A stretch of 64,000 nucleotides of DNA from Paramoeba atlantica (taxonomy: Eukaryota; Discosea), in the NCBI GenBank assembly GCA_977017575.1, contig CDRNVI010000157.1, positions 22,748-86,747 of the forward strand. Direction: 5' to 3'. A model generated the notes under the pieces. The model had not been told where the DNA came from, did not search any database, and was given only the letters and a program-made list of their open reading frames with translations. This document shows positions 9,010 to 19,744 of the stretch, piece after piece. Within the stretch, counting starts at the first letter, position 1; each line of letters starts with the position of its first letter. Position numbers and translations under genes: made by a program.

Positions 9010-9208
9010 ATAGCTCTACTTCCCTCTTCACTCATTCTGCTTTTTGACTCCCAAAATCAACAGTTTTGGGATAAATAGCGTATCTGGACAAGTAAAGTAT
9101 CGAAAAATCAATCTCTTTTCAAGGCTGACATACGTACCTTTCCTCAGACATAAACGGACCTCGGGCAATAAATTTACGTACCTTTCCTCTGAGAATAAAG
9201 TTATGGGC

Positions 9209-9333
9209 TGCGGGTGAGGCCCAAAACGAGATCTCGCGGCAGCGGATTTGCCTCAGGAAGGTGGTTGGGCGGCGCCAAAACGAGATCATGCGAGATCACA
9301 TGAGATCACACGAGATCATACCCGCAGCCCCTC
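9209..9333. repeat. Short element with GGGCTGCGGGT ends
   Basis: GGGCTGCGGGT at the left and ACCCGCAGCCCCTC at the right form inverted ends. Between them CGAGATC-like units repeat (CGAGATCATG, ACATGAGATC, ACACGAGATC). It belongs to the family described at 21469-22359. The left end is truncated by a few bases, so the target duplication cannot be judged. Confidence 0.6.
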
Positions 9334-9453
9334 GAATAATGAACGTATGAATCTATGACCCCAAGTTCAAATTCTCCTCCATAAATCTTCGCAATGCATT
9401 ACACTCTTTCGTACACTCTTTCTTCTATATCCTACCCTGAGAGCATCGGCTAT

Positions 9454-10268
9454 TCAAATAAGCATGATATCCGGGGTCTGCGGTGGATCATACGAACTGA
9501 AACGGTTTGCCATCAACCGAAAAATCACAAAGCCATGCGGTAAATTCCCCCATCGCACAACTCCGGAAAGTTCATTGCAGCTGAGATCCAAGCTGTACAT
9601 AGTTTTCGGGAGCTTCGTTAAATCGATGGATCCGGAGAACGCGTTGCCACGAAGGAGCAAAGACTCCAGCGTGGGTGGGAGCGACGTAAGCACCAAAGGG
9701 CCCGTAAAGCCGCTCTCATTGGCCCAAACCATTTGAAGGGTACGTGGAAGTCGAGTGAGGTCGAATTCCCCGGCTAATAAATTGTTTGAAATGGAGAGCA
9801 GTTCGAGTTTTTGGGATAACGCCTCTAGTTCTATAGGACCTGAAAAATGGTTCTCGTCGAGCTTAAGTGTGGAGACACTCTCAGGAAGTGGATTCAGTCC
9901 TGTGGGAAGAGTACCAGAGAATTTACAGTGTTGCAACTCAAGACAAGTCAGAGCACGTGGCAGTGAGCCCCATGGAATCGTTCCGATCAGCTCCGTACCG
10001 TAAATAATACAAGTTTTGATCGTGTCGGGGAGAAGCTCCCAGCGCAGTTCCCCTTTATCCGTTGGGTAGCGAACTCAATATATCTTGGTCTTCCGTCTTC
10101 GTTTAATTTTACTCCTTCCCACTCGGTTAATGGGGTGGATTCCTTCCACGTAGAATGCGGATTCGTCACATGCTTTAAGAAACAAAGAAGTTGCACATGA
10201 GGGGGCAACAAGGTGTTCCTTACCTTAGCCCCGCGTGAGACGTCCGCGCAAACAGTTCTCCGGAGCAT
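9454..10268 (-). pseudogene. LRR gene with frameshift
   Basis: The N-terminal part (from 10268) reads MLRRTVCADVSRGAKVRNTL with a cap (STWKESTPLTEWEGVKL) in which both family Cys are lost (C to L). It then shifts frame between about 9990 and 10060. The second part (9936-9454) carries five LRRs, for example LPRTLQMVWANESGFTGPL and LPPTLESLLLRGNAFSGSID, and ends FSSYDPPQTPDIMLI. Loss of the Cys pair plus the frameshift indicate a pseudogene. If an intron removed the shift the protein would be about 255 residues, the family length. Confidence 0.75.
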
Positions 10269-10374
10269 AAAAACGATAATCTGTAAACAACGTTCAGATT
10301 TTCTTAGATTTTACAGTGCACCAGTAGAGTAGTTAGGAGCTATTTCATGAAATATAGATTTCCTATAAACAAAT

Positions 10375-10422
10375 GAGAGGTTGCGGTGGCGAGATTTCAC
10401 TAGGTTTCACCTGCAGCCCCTC
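10375..10422. mobile_element. 48-bp element, 4-bp target duplication
   Basis: GAGAGGTTGCGGTGG at the left and CACCTGCAGCCCCTC at the right, flanked on both sides by AAAT (10371-10374 and 10423-10426). It is the smallest member of the GAGGGGCTGCGGGT family and clear support for a 4-bp target duplication. Confidence 0.65.
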
Positions 10423-10600
10423 AAATTACTGTGAACTTTTATACTTCCGCCGGTTTCAGACTTTTAGAACAACACGTTTAGGAGATTTTGAAGGGCGGAA
10501 CCTGAACTTTTGAAATTTCTTTTATGGCTTATAAAGGGGTTTCACAGCCTGAAGTATAAAGGGGGGTATCAGTAACTTGTTTAGGGGGTCCATTCCGCCT

Positions 10601-11750
10601 GTCATTAATAATTATAATGATAATCCTGAAGAATGATAATTTCTTTGATATTATTATTACAGTAAATTATTTCAGAATGCTCAGTTGTACGTTGACACAG
10701 AAAAAACGGCTTTTTTGTCGTTTTTCGTCACTATTCTCAGAATTAGTCTGTTGAACGTTGACAGGCACTTTTTTATGAGGTCAAATCCCAATTCTCATTT
10801 TTAAAAAAGAAAACGTTTCGCAAGGAAAACGTTAGCAGCGGAGCAGCTGGCCGCTTTCGGTGCACAAAAATGACCTCCAGAGATCTCCAACTGTCTCCTC
10901 GGTTTACGGAGTTGCCGCTCTATCAGTAGAACACCGCGGTCGAACAGCGCCAGTTTCCTTTTGTGCAATAGCGCTTTGTTTTCAGAAAAACAAAGTTTCA
11001 TTACTCGTAGCCACCTGAATGGGACAACGATAAAATTGATCTCCTGTGATTCCCTGTGACCCCATCTATCTCCACCTACCTATACTCCCTCAGTAATGGA
11101 ATCGATTTTGGACTATAAAGGACAAATCCTTGTTACTGGGGGGTGTATGCCACCCACGGTATACGATACCCCCCCAGTAATAGACCCCCCCGCAACAGAG
11201 ATTGGACGATTTTTCGGCTGACCCCCAGTAACAGAGATTTAGCTCGGGATGGTGGTGGGAGGGGGGAGGGGGTGTTGGGGCGGGTGAGGGTCGCTGGGCT
11301 GGGTGAGGGTGGTTGCGCGGGAGCGAATGGCGTAGTTGCGGGGTTGTCAGGGCAGAAAATTAACGAACTCGTGAGTAAAAAAGGTTTTCCCACCAAAAAA
11401 GCATACCCCCCCAGTAAAAGAGATTTGGCCATTTGGGTCCAAAATCGATTCTATTACTGTGGGGGGATATATAGTATCCCCAGTGATCTCCACTTATCTC
11501 TCGCATACTCTCCAGTGAGTGAAGATGAAGCAGTGAGTTAATCATTGAGAGAACGAAGGCGCTTTTTTTCAATTCTCATTTTTGAGTGTAAAATTGAATT
11601 GAACGTTGACACATGACCGAAGCTCCATTCTCATTTTTCAAGGTGCATTCTCATTTTAGCCAGTTGTACGTTGACAGCCCAATTCTCATTTTTAGCGACT
11701 CTCAGAATAGTGACGTTTACTGTACCATTATCATTATTATTATTAATGAC
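10601..11750. mobile_element. Candidate element with GTCATTAATAAT ends
   Basis: Left end GTCATTAATAATTATAATGA and right end TCATTATTATTATTAATGAC are inverted. Near both ends occur the strings TGTACGTTGACA and ATTCTCATTTTT, in several orientations (10680-10810 and 11560-11715). Another GTCATTAATAA end lies at 12040-12060, and related strings occur at 42530-42660. No transposase frame is visible inside; a second pair of inverted ends is nested within. Target duplication not established. Confidence 0.45.
11091..11459. repeat. Nested inverted-repeat element
   Basis: CAGTAATGGAATCGATTTTG at the left pairs with CAAAATCGATTCTATTACTG at the right. Internal stretches repeat the theme CCCCCCAGTAAnAGA (11165, 11221, 11408). 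The G-rich interior (GGGAGGGGGGAGGGGGTGTT) produces long but meaningless frames. A related terminus, CCCCCCCCCAGTAATAGAC, is at 13026-13045. Confidence 0.5.
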
Positions 11751-14484
11751 CTAGTGTAGCTTCTGTCTGCCACAGTCCGCTTGGAAGAAGGTCGTCCACC
11801 AAAGCTTGTAAATTTTTCAATGGAGCCCGATTCATCTAATGGGCGCTTCTTTTTCAATGATCGAGAAGTCATGGAAAAATAAATACGAAAATATGGCCCA
11901 AAACATGAAAATAAGTTGATCATTTTTTAGTTCAAAAAACGTACTTTTTAAGACACAAAACCTTTTGTATGAAAATTCTGTATGAAAATAAGTTGATAAT
12001 TTTTTAAGAGTTTTCACCACATAGAATGATAATTTTTTTAAGCTTATCATTATTAATGACAGGGGGAGTATATTTTCCGTGCGGATATGTAGCTAGGGCG
12101 TTTAAGGGACAAAACATCAACATTCATCACGTCAATAGATTCAGGAATATTTTTTCGGTTCAATGTAGCTTGAAAACAAAAAAGTCTGTAAAAATGGGAG
12201 GAAGGCATTGGTACCAAAAGTTGGATTATTCTGGACCTTCGCAAATTCTTCATTTTTAGTCGCTTCGTTCGAAACGCGTTCGAAAAGCGGCAGTTTTCAA
12301 CACGAAGGCAGTGGTGGCTTCAAAGAGGGTTCAAAAAGGTCGGAAGCCCTTGGCGGCACACCTTAGTTATTTTTTACAGGTCAGTCACTATGATGTGGAG
12401 TAGAAATACACCCCTGTCCAGCTTCATTTACCCACCCTCCTTACAGGTCTTGTATTTTGTTCGATTTTAGAAATATTTGATATGGGGCTGTTTTTCGACC
12501 CAATCGTCTCGAATCCGATGTCCTCTTCAATCGAGCGACCTTTTTTTCTTCCGAAACCTTAAAATTTTTGTCGAAACCCCCGATTTTGTTTTGCCCACCC
12601 TAAAAAAATCATTATTTTCAGTTTTTTCCTTAAGAGTTTTCAGTTTTCTCCTTTCAGTTTTTAGTTTTTTCCTTTAGCCAAGAGATAACTGACTTCCTCT
12701 TCTCCCGAATCAGCGTAATCCACCGGAAAGTCGAACCTTGCTCATAGCACGGTACTAGGAACTATAATCCTTGTGTGCTTTAGCTAGAAGGAATAGACAC
12801 GAAATATAAGACGCTATGTTTCAAACATCCTTTAACAGTAGAACATGTTGACAAATTAAGAAATTCATTCAAAAACTATCGCAAATGACTTCAATTTGTG
12901 GTAAAAAAGAAAGGTTATCATATTGGATATTGAATACGTATCTAGTGTCATTTTTGCGTTCTCTAAGCACGATTTTTTCCAAATGCATAAACTTTTTCCC
13001 GAAAGCATGAAAAAAATTACCGTATACCCCCCCCCCAGTAATAGACTGTGGGTGATGCACACCCGCAGCGCCTCACGTAATATTACTGTGGCTTCCGCTT
13101 TATTATGGACATTTTTTTCCGCTTTTGTCCATAATAAAGGAGGGGGGTGATGGAAAGGGTGTGAAAAAAAGAAGCGGCGCCATGTTTTCTCATACTACGG
13201 CAAAAAAAATCTAAACTGTAAAATGCATTGCCACGAGGGCGGGCGAGGATCTTTGCTTTTCTTTTTTTAAACATGCTCATTGTTCTTTGTTTTATCCAGT
13301 TCCTGGGCACAAAATTCTCTTGATGAGATCTGCAAAATGCAACAAAGTGGGGGGTCACATTTCGTGAGCCGGGGTTCATTAAGCTCGGTTCGTCCCCTTT
13401 TCTCGTTTGTGTGATGTGAAAGCTCGCGAAATTACCGCGCATCAAAACTTCTCCTCTCATGAGAAATTCATTTTTTTAATATTTTTTTGCTTATTTTTAT
13501 TGAAAACGAGAGGTCTCGTTCCCCTAGCAACGAGCTTCGCCGCTATTTTTTAATATTTTTTAATATTGGCCCACTTGTGGCCCTTGGCCGCGGAGTGTTT
13601 GTTTTTTAAAGTTGGTGTGGTATGATGATGCACAAAAATAAAGCAGATTTTTTTTTCGTTTTTTAAAATGATCTAAAAATGGTGGGAAAGTGTAGATCCC
13701 ATGATTTTGAACGAGAAAGTGATATCCTAACCCCCTTAGACCCCTTCAAGAGGAAAATAAAGGGAATTGCTTAAAAAAGTTGAATTTTCACCGTTTCAAG
13801 AAAAAATCAATCAAAGTCAAATATTCCACCACGTGAAAAATTCAATGTTTGTTATCTGTTTTTGCTCATTTTTGTTGCAAACCAAAGATCTCGTTCCCCT
13901 AGCGAAGAGCTGTGACGCCATTTTCATATTGCCCCCCTTCTCCCCCCCTGGCCGCTGAACATGTAATTTTTCTGCTAATATTAGTATGACTCTGTAAAAA
14001 AAATATTGAAAAAGTGTGGTTTTATTTTTTATTCGTGAAGAGGTCTAAAAACAGCGGGAACGTGCAGATCTCAAAATTTTACACGATAAGATGGTGCTAT
14101 AACCTATCCACGTCGCGCTGTGCCAAAAATAAGGTGGGGTGCCTTATTGATGAAGGGGGGTTTATATTCATTATACCAAATGAGTCATTTCGCAGCTTAG
14201 GCACCACCACCAGTGCATCACACAAATGGGAAAAACGTAGGTGCCGCGAAGCGTCGCCGAAATTGTTTTGCCTTTCACTTTCGAATTCTTCCATATTCTG
14301 TCAATCACCACAGATGCGTTGCCCCCTTCTAAGTAGCGGGCTTTGCGAATTTTGGAGAAAAGTGAGGAGAAAAAGGCTGTGAGGCGAAGCGTACAGCATG
14401 CGTGACTTCTATTCCGAAAACAACCATCGCGCTTATCGAATCGATTTTTTTTAAATATTAATCTAGTAGTATAAATTAGTTAGT
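11751..14484. other. Repeat-only interval, no gene seen
   Basis: It contains a TTTAACG/CGTTCGAAA foldback fragment (12255-12330), a pyrimidine-rich tract (12600-12680), a CCCCCCAGTAATAGAC end (13026-13045), a GTCCATAATAAAGG terminal hairpin (13085-13150), and two copies of the subterminal motif TTTTTGTTGCAAAC...AGATCTCG or relatives (13490-13545, 13850-13905). Near 14040-14175 it has a right end like that of the Tc1/mariner element at 20118-21460 (AACAGCGGGAACGTGCAGAT, then GGGGGGTTTATA). A GCGAAGC hairpin lies at about 14240. Frames are short and repetitive. Confidence 0.45.
13085..13150. repeat. Self-complementary transposon terminus
   Basis: CTTTATTATGGACA and TGTCCATAATAAAGG flank a loop with TTTTTTTCCGCTTTT, followed by AGGGGGG. 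The outer C-run has been replaced by GGCTTCCG, so the terminus is eroded. It is a close relative of 8363-8430. Confidence 0.6.
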
Positions 14485-15240
14485 TTATTGATCTACGACT
14501 ACAAGTTTGGTATTCGAAGAACATCTCAATAATTGAATACTTTTTTTTAATCGCGGGTGGAGCTTGCTTGCGACTATTGTACCTTCCAGAAGCGGATTTT
14601 TATCTAAAGTAAGGGTATCTAGCTTCTCCGGAAGGATTAATAAATCTATCATTCCTTCGAATTCGTTTCCAGACAAGTATAAAGCTTCCAGAGTGTCCGG
14701 GAGTGCCCCGAAATCTAATTTTCCAGTCAAGAAATTATCACTAACGTCAAGATGTACCAGATCGACGGGCAACTGTGTAAGGCATATATCACCAGACAAT
14801 TCGTTTGTTTCCATCCATGCGCCGGTAGAAAGCTTCGGGAGTCTTGTCAGATCCGGATTGCCTGTAAATTTGTTTCCTCCCAGAAAGAAATGCCTTAACT
14901 TTACTAATGGGAAAAGGTCACATGGGACGTTTTCCCCTGATATGCTGTTGTATTCAATATCGAACGTCTCAACGGACATTAAAATACATGCAAACTTCAT
15001 GGATCCACTCAACTTTTGACGGCTCCACCTTATTTCAGTAACTTTCTCCTCTGAATTACACTTGATGCCTTTCCATTTGCAAGCAGAAATGTCAGAATTC
15101 CAGCTCTCATGACGAGTGTGCAAACCACTAATGAGCCGCTCAAGATCCATTTCTTGTGGTAAATTCAATGCACCAACCTTCGACGGGAGCGTGGATGGCG
15201 CTTGGGAATCCATTGCACATAAATTAGATAAAATATTCAA
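14485..15240 (-). CDS. LRR protein, close paralogue of 36755-37468
   Basis: 251 residues. The recognisable mature start is MDSQAPSTLPSKVGALN, shared with 36755-37468. The longer frame adds MNILSNLCA, which could complete a minimal signal peptide. The cap is SWNSDISACKWKGIKC. Six LRRs follow, including LPVDLVHLDVSDNFLTGKLD and LPDTLEALYLSGNEFEGMID, identical or nearly so in the paralogue. The C-terminal tail KKSIQLLRCSSNTKLVVVD differs from the paralogue by a short insertion (LLRCS), an indel near the stop. The two copies are 22 kb apart in the same orientation, so duplication was followed by transposon expansion between them. Confidence 0.84.
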   Translation of the reverse strand: MNILSNLCAMDSQAPSTLPSKVGALNLPQEMDLERLISGLHTRHESWNSDISACKWKGIKCNSEEKVTEIRWSRQKLSGSMKFACILMSVETFDIEYNSISGENVPCDLFPLVKLRHFFLGGNKFTGNPDLTRLPKLSTGAWMETNELSGDICLTQLPVDLVHLDVSDNFLTGKLDFGALPDTLEALYLSGNEFEGMIDLLILPEKLDTLTLDKNPLLEGTIVASKLHPRLKKSIQLLRCSSNTKLVVVDQ

Positions 15241-15798
15241 GGTATTAATTTGCTTTAATGGGTATTAAAGTTATGCAGGGGGAATCAGCTCATATGCAGG
15301 GGGGATCAGCTAATGCTGGGGAATCTAAATTTCGTAAAACTTGGCCTACAAAATTAACGGGGTTCCGGTTTAGCATACCTGTGACCTGTACCATACCGGG
15401 GGGTATGGTATCGACCCAGGGCCGATAGCATACCCCCAACCCCTATGGCAACATATGTTGTGTCAACAAAGGTCGTGTTAATCCCAGAAATTAACACGAT
15501 TCTTTTTTGACACAACATAATTTCTTCCCTGTAATCAGACTTTCAAATGTACGCATTTGGGATTTTGTTGTTCCGTTTCTTAACGCGCAAACTCTTTGTG
15601 TTGAGATCTATAACATGCTACAAAAATTAGCTCAAACGAGCGAAGCATTGAGATTTTGGAGGGAGTGCCTTATTTTGCTCAGGGGTTTATGTAAATTGTC
15701 CTATGTAAAGAATGGGGGATTACTGATACAAGCTCATAAAGTTGTTGAGGTTTATGAAGCTGTGACAATCAAAGCTTGGGCAATATATTTTTTGTATC
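15241..15798. other. Intergenic with small foldback and weak ORF
   Basis: At 15285-15330 two partial Tc1-family ends (GGGGGGATCAGCTAATGCTG) lie in tandem. At 15458-15518 GTTGTGTCAACAAAGGTCGTG and its near-complement (CACGATTC...TTGACACAAC) form a foldback. A 112-codon plus-strand frame (15507-15845) reads VVPFLNAQTLCVEIYNML and overlaps the 3-prime end of the LRR gene at 15799. It has no recognised domain and is doubtful. Confidence 0.4.
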
Positions 15799-16359
15799 TT
15801 ACTTCTGAATCCAATCAGCCGGAATGCCCCACCAAACAGTTTTAGGTTGAATGCCTTCCGGAATTGATCCTTGGAGATTTGTATTCCCCGTTATATCGAA
15901 TCCAGTAATTTTTGAATCCTTCAGAAAAGAAAGATCAACAAAGCCAGTGAACTGATTTCGAGAGATGTTCAAAATTAGCATGGTAGGCGGCAGGTCCTCA
16001 AGGTGAAGCTCACCTGTAAACCTGTTGCCTTGGAGCCACATTCTTTCAAGTACAGGAGGAAGCAACGCGAAACTTACGCACCCGCTCAATTGGTTGCCGC
16101 TCAGTTCGAGGTATGTTACAGAACGTGGTATCGAACCCCAGTGCAATGTACCGGACAGCCCTCGACCACTCCAAGCAATGCGGCTAACTTCACCCTGCTC
16201 ACTACACGTCACACCAATCCACTCACATGCTGGTGTAGTCGTATTCCATGACTCATGCAGATGTTGAACATCACTAATAAACTTTGTGAGTTCGTATTCC
16301 GGAGGGAGAAACATGCCCCTGACCTTACCTACACGTGTTGTGCTCTTAGGAATATTCAT
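15799..16359 (-). CDS. Short LRR protein
   Basis: 186 residues, the shortest apparently intact member. The start MNIPKSTTRVGKVRGMF lacks a signal peptide, so a 5-prime exon may be missing. The cap is SWNTTTPACEWIGVTC, fully canonical. About four LRRs follow: LPRSV-type, LPPVLERMWLQGNRFTGELH, LPPTMLILNISRNQFTGFVD, then a truncated repeat with FDITGNTNLQGSIPEG. The C-terminus KTVWWGIPADWIQK ends without the usual beta-strand. It could be a natural short isoform or a 3-prime truncation. Confidence 0.78.
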   Translation of the reverse strand: MNIPKSTTRVGKVRGMFLPPEYELTKFISDVQHLHESWNTTTPACEWIGVTCSEQGEVSRIAWSGRGLSGTLHWGSIPRSVTYLELSGNQLSGCVSFALLPPVLERMWLQGNRFTGELHLEDLPPTMLILNISRNQFTGFVDLSFLKDSKITGFDITGNTNLQGSIPEGIQPKTVWWGIPADWIQK

Positions 16360-16701
16360 GACTTTGTAAATCGAATGTAGCCGTAATAAAAATCGAACAT
16401 AGCGTATAAAAACAAACTAATGGATCTCAACAGAGAGAATGCACAATGCATTGAATTATAAGGTTCGTACACTACCGGCTCCCGTTTAAGCACACCCGGG
16501 AAGACCCCTTTTAAGCGCACACTGAGCTAAGGTGTAGTTGTTTTTATGTAGGCGCACTTTTCAACAACAAAAAACGAGGTGCGCAAAAACGGGTGGGGAC
16601 AGCAATTATCACCCGTTCTTTTGAAAGAATAACTCAGCATTTGAATACAACTTCTTTAGTACAACTACATTACAACTAGGTATGTACAACTTCACGCAAC
16701 A
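16360..16701. other. LRR intergenic spacer
   Basis: At 16480-16615 short palindromic C/G patches (GTTTAAGCACACCCGGG, CTTTTAAGCGCACACTG, AACGGGTGGGGACAGC) look like another transposon terminus pair with an AACAACAAAAAACG core. There is no gene. Confidence 0.35.
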
Positions 16702-17481
16702 CTACACCGTTAATAGTGTGATATTAGTGCCGAAAATCATGAATCCGAGGCGCAGGTTTTTAGGAAGATGGTGTTCCTCTATCTCGCCGCACAACTTAGC
16801 GTTCGATGACAAATCGAGGTCCTCTAACGTACCCGGAAGGCTTTTTAAATTAACGTTTCCGGAAAATTTATTATCGTGAAGACGCAGAATATTCAGATTT
16901 GGGAGTGCACTGAAACAAAGTTCACCTGATAATTGATTCCTGTCAAGACAGAGACTGGTTAACCCTAAGGGTAATTTAATTAAACAAACTTCTCCTGTAA
17001 ATTGGTTACCTGAAAGCATCAAAGTCTTCAAATTCAGCGGGAGAGCGGTCAAGTCCAATGGCCCGCTAAATTTATTATTCCGAAGACTGAAAGTGCGCAA
17101 AGTGGAGGGAAGAGTACCCAGTGGTACTTCCCCAGAAAGTTGGTTATTATAGACATAAAAGTTGTATAATGTTTTGGGAAGGTAATCAAACGTGAACGAA
17201 CCTGTCAGTTTTTTCGTGATCCAATTTATGGCCAATATCTCATCATCTTTGTTACAGGACACGCCATCCCACTCACAAGCCGGGGTTGATGTACTCCACG
17301 AGGGATGCGTATTTTCAATTTCATGTATAAGTCGCTTAAGACTATATTCTTGTGGAAGATTAGTTGTGCTCACTTTAGCTGCACGTCGCGTCATGCGTGG
17401 GTCTTCAATATCCGCAACAGAAACCGTGTGCAACATCAGAGAAAAACGTTTAATTTCTTTATCTAGAAATTTCATGGACAT
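16702..17481 (-). CDS. LRR protein
   Basis: 259 residues. The N-terminus MSMKFLDKEIKRFSLMLHTVSVADI has a hydrophobic FSLMLHTVSV segment ending at Ala-Asp, a plausible signal peptide if translation starts at Met3 or later. The cap is SWSTSTPACEWDGVSC. Six regular 23-residue LRRs follow, such as LPLNLKTLMLSGNQFTGEVC and LPLGLTSLCLDRNQLSGELC. It ends NLRLGFMIFGTNITLLTV, the standard family C-cap, also kept in the relic at 28910-29065. It is closest to 56320-57054 and 2865-3689. All are minus strand, probably from tandem duplication. Confidence 0.84.
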   Translation of the reverse strand: MSMKFLDKEIKRFSLMLHTVSVADIEDPRMTRRAAKVSTTNLPQEYSLKRLIHEIENTHPSWSTSTPACEWDGVSCNKDDEILAINWITKKLTGSFTFDYLPKTLYNFYVYNNQLSGEVPLGTLPSTLRTFSLRNNKFSGPLDLTALPLNLKTLMLSGNQFTGEVCLIKLPLGLTSLCLDRNQLSGELCFSALPNLNILRLHDNKFSGNVNLKSLPGTLEDLDLSSNAKLCGEIEEHHLPKNLRLGFMIFGTNITLLTV

Positions 17482-17538
17482 TTTACTTTTGATGCATTGA
17501 AATTCGAAGGTGTTCTCTCCCTCTCATTAATTTTTAGT

Positions 17539-17950
17539 GCGGTGGTTGTATAACTACCGCTCTACCCCCGATTATTGAAAAAAAAATGAACAAAAACAGT
17601 GAAAATATAAAGAGAAACACACAAATATAATAGAAGAAAAAAATATAAGAGTGGGCTCCGGTGGTCCAAAACTGAAAAAAAAAATGAAAAAAATGGGGGG
17701 TCCAGGGGGGGGTCCAGGGGGGGTCCAGGGGGGGGTCCAGGGGGGGTCCAGGGGGGGGGCATACGTCGCGAAATATTTTTTCGAATTTTTTACTTTTCAA
17801 AATCGAGCGCAGGGAAGTGGTAGAGTATGCCGCGGCGATATTTTTCGACCCCCGCCCATGGGGGTACCCCCCCTGGTACGCGCAGGAGGGGTCTGACAAG
17901 GTCAAAAATTCCGAAATTTTTGGGGTGACCAAAAACAAATTGACCCAAAA
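17539..17950. repeat. Hairpin-ended repeat with G-run minisatellite, copy A
   Basis: It begins with the near-palindrome GCGGTGGTTGTATAACTACC, runs through an A-rich stretch and GGGCTCCGGTGGTCC, then a minisatellite of GGGGGGTCCAG-type units (17693-17760). A conserved GC-rich tail follows (GGGTACCCCCCCTGG region). Other copies are at 39702-40130 and 63383-63988; a copy in the other direction is at 19137-19370. Minus-strand frames of Pro/Trp repeats come from the minisatellite. There is no target duplication or coding capacity; class unknown. Confidence 0.7.
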
Positions 17951-17989
17951 AAAGTAAAAATATTATTTTTCAAGAACCCTAAAACGTGT

Positions 17990-18623
17990 TTTAGGAGTTT
18001 GGAACCCCAGCTACCATTCTACGACATTTGTTTCGTCATATTCGCCTCCTATCCCTACTGGTACACAACACCTGTTGCCTGGGAGCCTAACATATGAATT
18101 TCGTGGAACCAAGCGCGTCAAGATATGTACAACTGGAAAAGAGCGTAACATCACAACTTGTTGGATGTGGTGTCGTTCTTCGAAAAATTGTGATGACACC
18201 TGGTCGCACCTGATGAACCCACCTCACCTGATTTGGAGCACGCAATCAGAAGTTGGACCCATTGCACAAGAAACCAAGCGAGCCAGCGTGAAATATAAAT
18301 GTACCAGCACTACGTCGAAATCTGGTTGGACGACTGGCGTAACATTTTTACAGTGGGCCAAATTTGAGTTTTGCGACCGATCAAAGTACCCACCTTACAA
18401 GACTTTGTTTGTCCTAGATCTTTACGCAGCACATCGCACTAAGGAACTTCTTCTATACTTGAAGGAAATGCATATCGATATTTTGTTTATTCCTGGCGGA
18501 TGTACCCCATTAGTACAACTTATGGACACAAGCGTTAACAAAACTTTTAAGAAAAACTATATGGACAAGTGCAGCACGCAAGTGCAGCACAAAAACTATA
18601 TGGCGTGCAGCACGCAGCTTTAA
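17990..18623 (+). pseudogene. DDE_1 (pogo/Tigger-type) transposase fragment
   Basis: The frame reads TYEFRGTKRVKICTTGKER, matching the strand around the first catalytic Asp of DDE_1 transposases, then KSGWTTGVTFLQWAKF and the second catalytic block TLFVLDLYAAHRT. The third block is IDILFIPGGCTPLVQLMDTS followed by VNKTFK, where D is the third acidic residue. Only this catalytic core survives. The N-terminal DNA-binding half is absent, and the frame ends in a short CAGCACGCAGT duplication before the TAA. It is flanked by copies of the hairpin-ended repeat. Confidence 0.75.
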
Positions 18624-19136
18624 GGGACCGGAACGCATGCTAATTACTACGTTGTATGCTTCATTAAAGATCAGAAACTGTTTTATTAAAAATGATAGCT
18701 GTATTATAATAAAGCAGAATAAATCTAAAGTGTATTTTCTGTTTATATTGTTTTTCCCTTGTAAACAACATTTGTATTCATATACAATGTATTTAATCTA
18801 TTGGTACGTGGGCTCATGTTATCTCTATCGTTCACGGTATATTCGGAAAGCTGCTCAAACGATAGTTACCGTTTCTGTAAAAATCCCAACTTCCTCTGAA
18901 AGTTGGGCACAAAACCGAAATGGGGAAGTAAGGTCGGGACCTCCTCGTGGTCTTCCCTGGCACTGCCATCTCGCTGATGGCACTGAAGCCGACCTAATAA
19001 GTTCGAAAAAGGGTTTTTTCATTTATACGGATGTATACAAAAATGTGTCATACAATTCCTCTTGATGCTACGTGACTTGTCCTACCACGCGACTTATCCG
19101 CCTTTTCCGCTTTTTTGGCCTTTTCGTCGGGACAAG
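18624..19136. other. AT-rich spacer with repeated 3-prime segment
   Basis: At 18890-18965 the sequence AGTAAGGTCGGGACCTCCTCG is shared with 38620-38660, downstream of a relic ORF there, so this is probably the tail of a related element. The 142-codon frame here is AT-driven and not convincing. Confidence 0.35.
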
Positions 19137-19520
19137 TGAGGGGGGGGTGACGGTACGCGGGGGGGTCACCCCCGGGTAGGGGGGTAGAAAATGCGCGCCA
19201 ACACCCCGGCTACCCCTTCTGAGGGTTTTTTTCGAAAAATAGTTTTTTTTACAAAAATTCGTGCGGTATGCGCCCCATAGACCCCCCCATGGACCGGTCA
19301 TTTTTTTCAATTTTTTTTTCAATTTTGGACCACCGGAGCCCCCTTTTATATTTTTTTCTTCTAAGTAATAAACCCCCAGAAGGGGTAGCCGAGGCATTGG
19401 CGCACATTTTCCACCCCTGTACTCGGGGACGACTCCCCCTGGTATCAACAGGCCGGGGCCACCAAGTTCGGTTTTTTCTGAAAAAAACTCAACTTGGCGA
19501 AAAATACAGCTTAAAAAATC
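19137..19520. repeat. Two copies of the hairpin-ended repeat, inverted
   Basis: 19137-19370 is the family's right part in reverse (GTGACGGTACGCGGGGGG to GGACCACCGGAGCCCCC). 19371-19520 is a partial copy in the forward direction, ending in CCACCAAGTTCGG and CAACTTGGCG, which pair. The minisatellite is reduced to a single AGACCCCCCCATGG. Confidence 0.55.
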
Positions 19521-19744
19521 GTTCTTCAAAATAGTTACACCTATTGCATTTTGAGAGTTTGGGTCCTATCCTAGCTTTCTAGACCGTTGTTTTCACAAGA
19601 TATCCCTTCTTGAAGCCGTGACATGCCTCCCAAAATGACGCCCCAAAAAATCGGTGTCCTGGCAAAACTCGGCAAAACTTAACAGGTTTCAACCCTCTAA
19701 GTTTCGATTTTGTTTTTGCCTTCTACTTCAAGTAACTAGGCTCC

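Noticed and set aside
15507-15845. 112-codon plus-strand ORF overlapping an LRR gene
   Set aside because: Its 3-prime part is antisense to the LRR coding sequence at 15799 and no domain is visible; kept only as a doubtful ORF in the spacer entry.
17534-17938. Pro/Trp-rich ORFs (PPGPPLDPPLDPP) near G-run arrays, also 39640-40097
   Set aside because: They are translations of the GGGGGGTCCAG minisatellite and adjacent A/T-rich repeat DNA.
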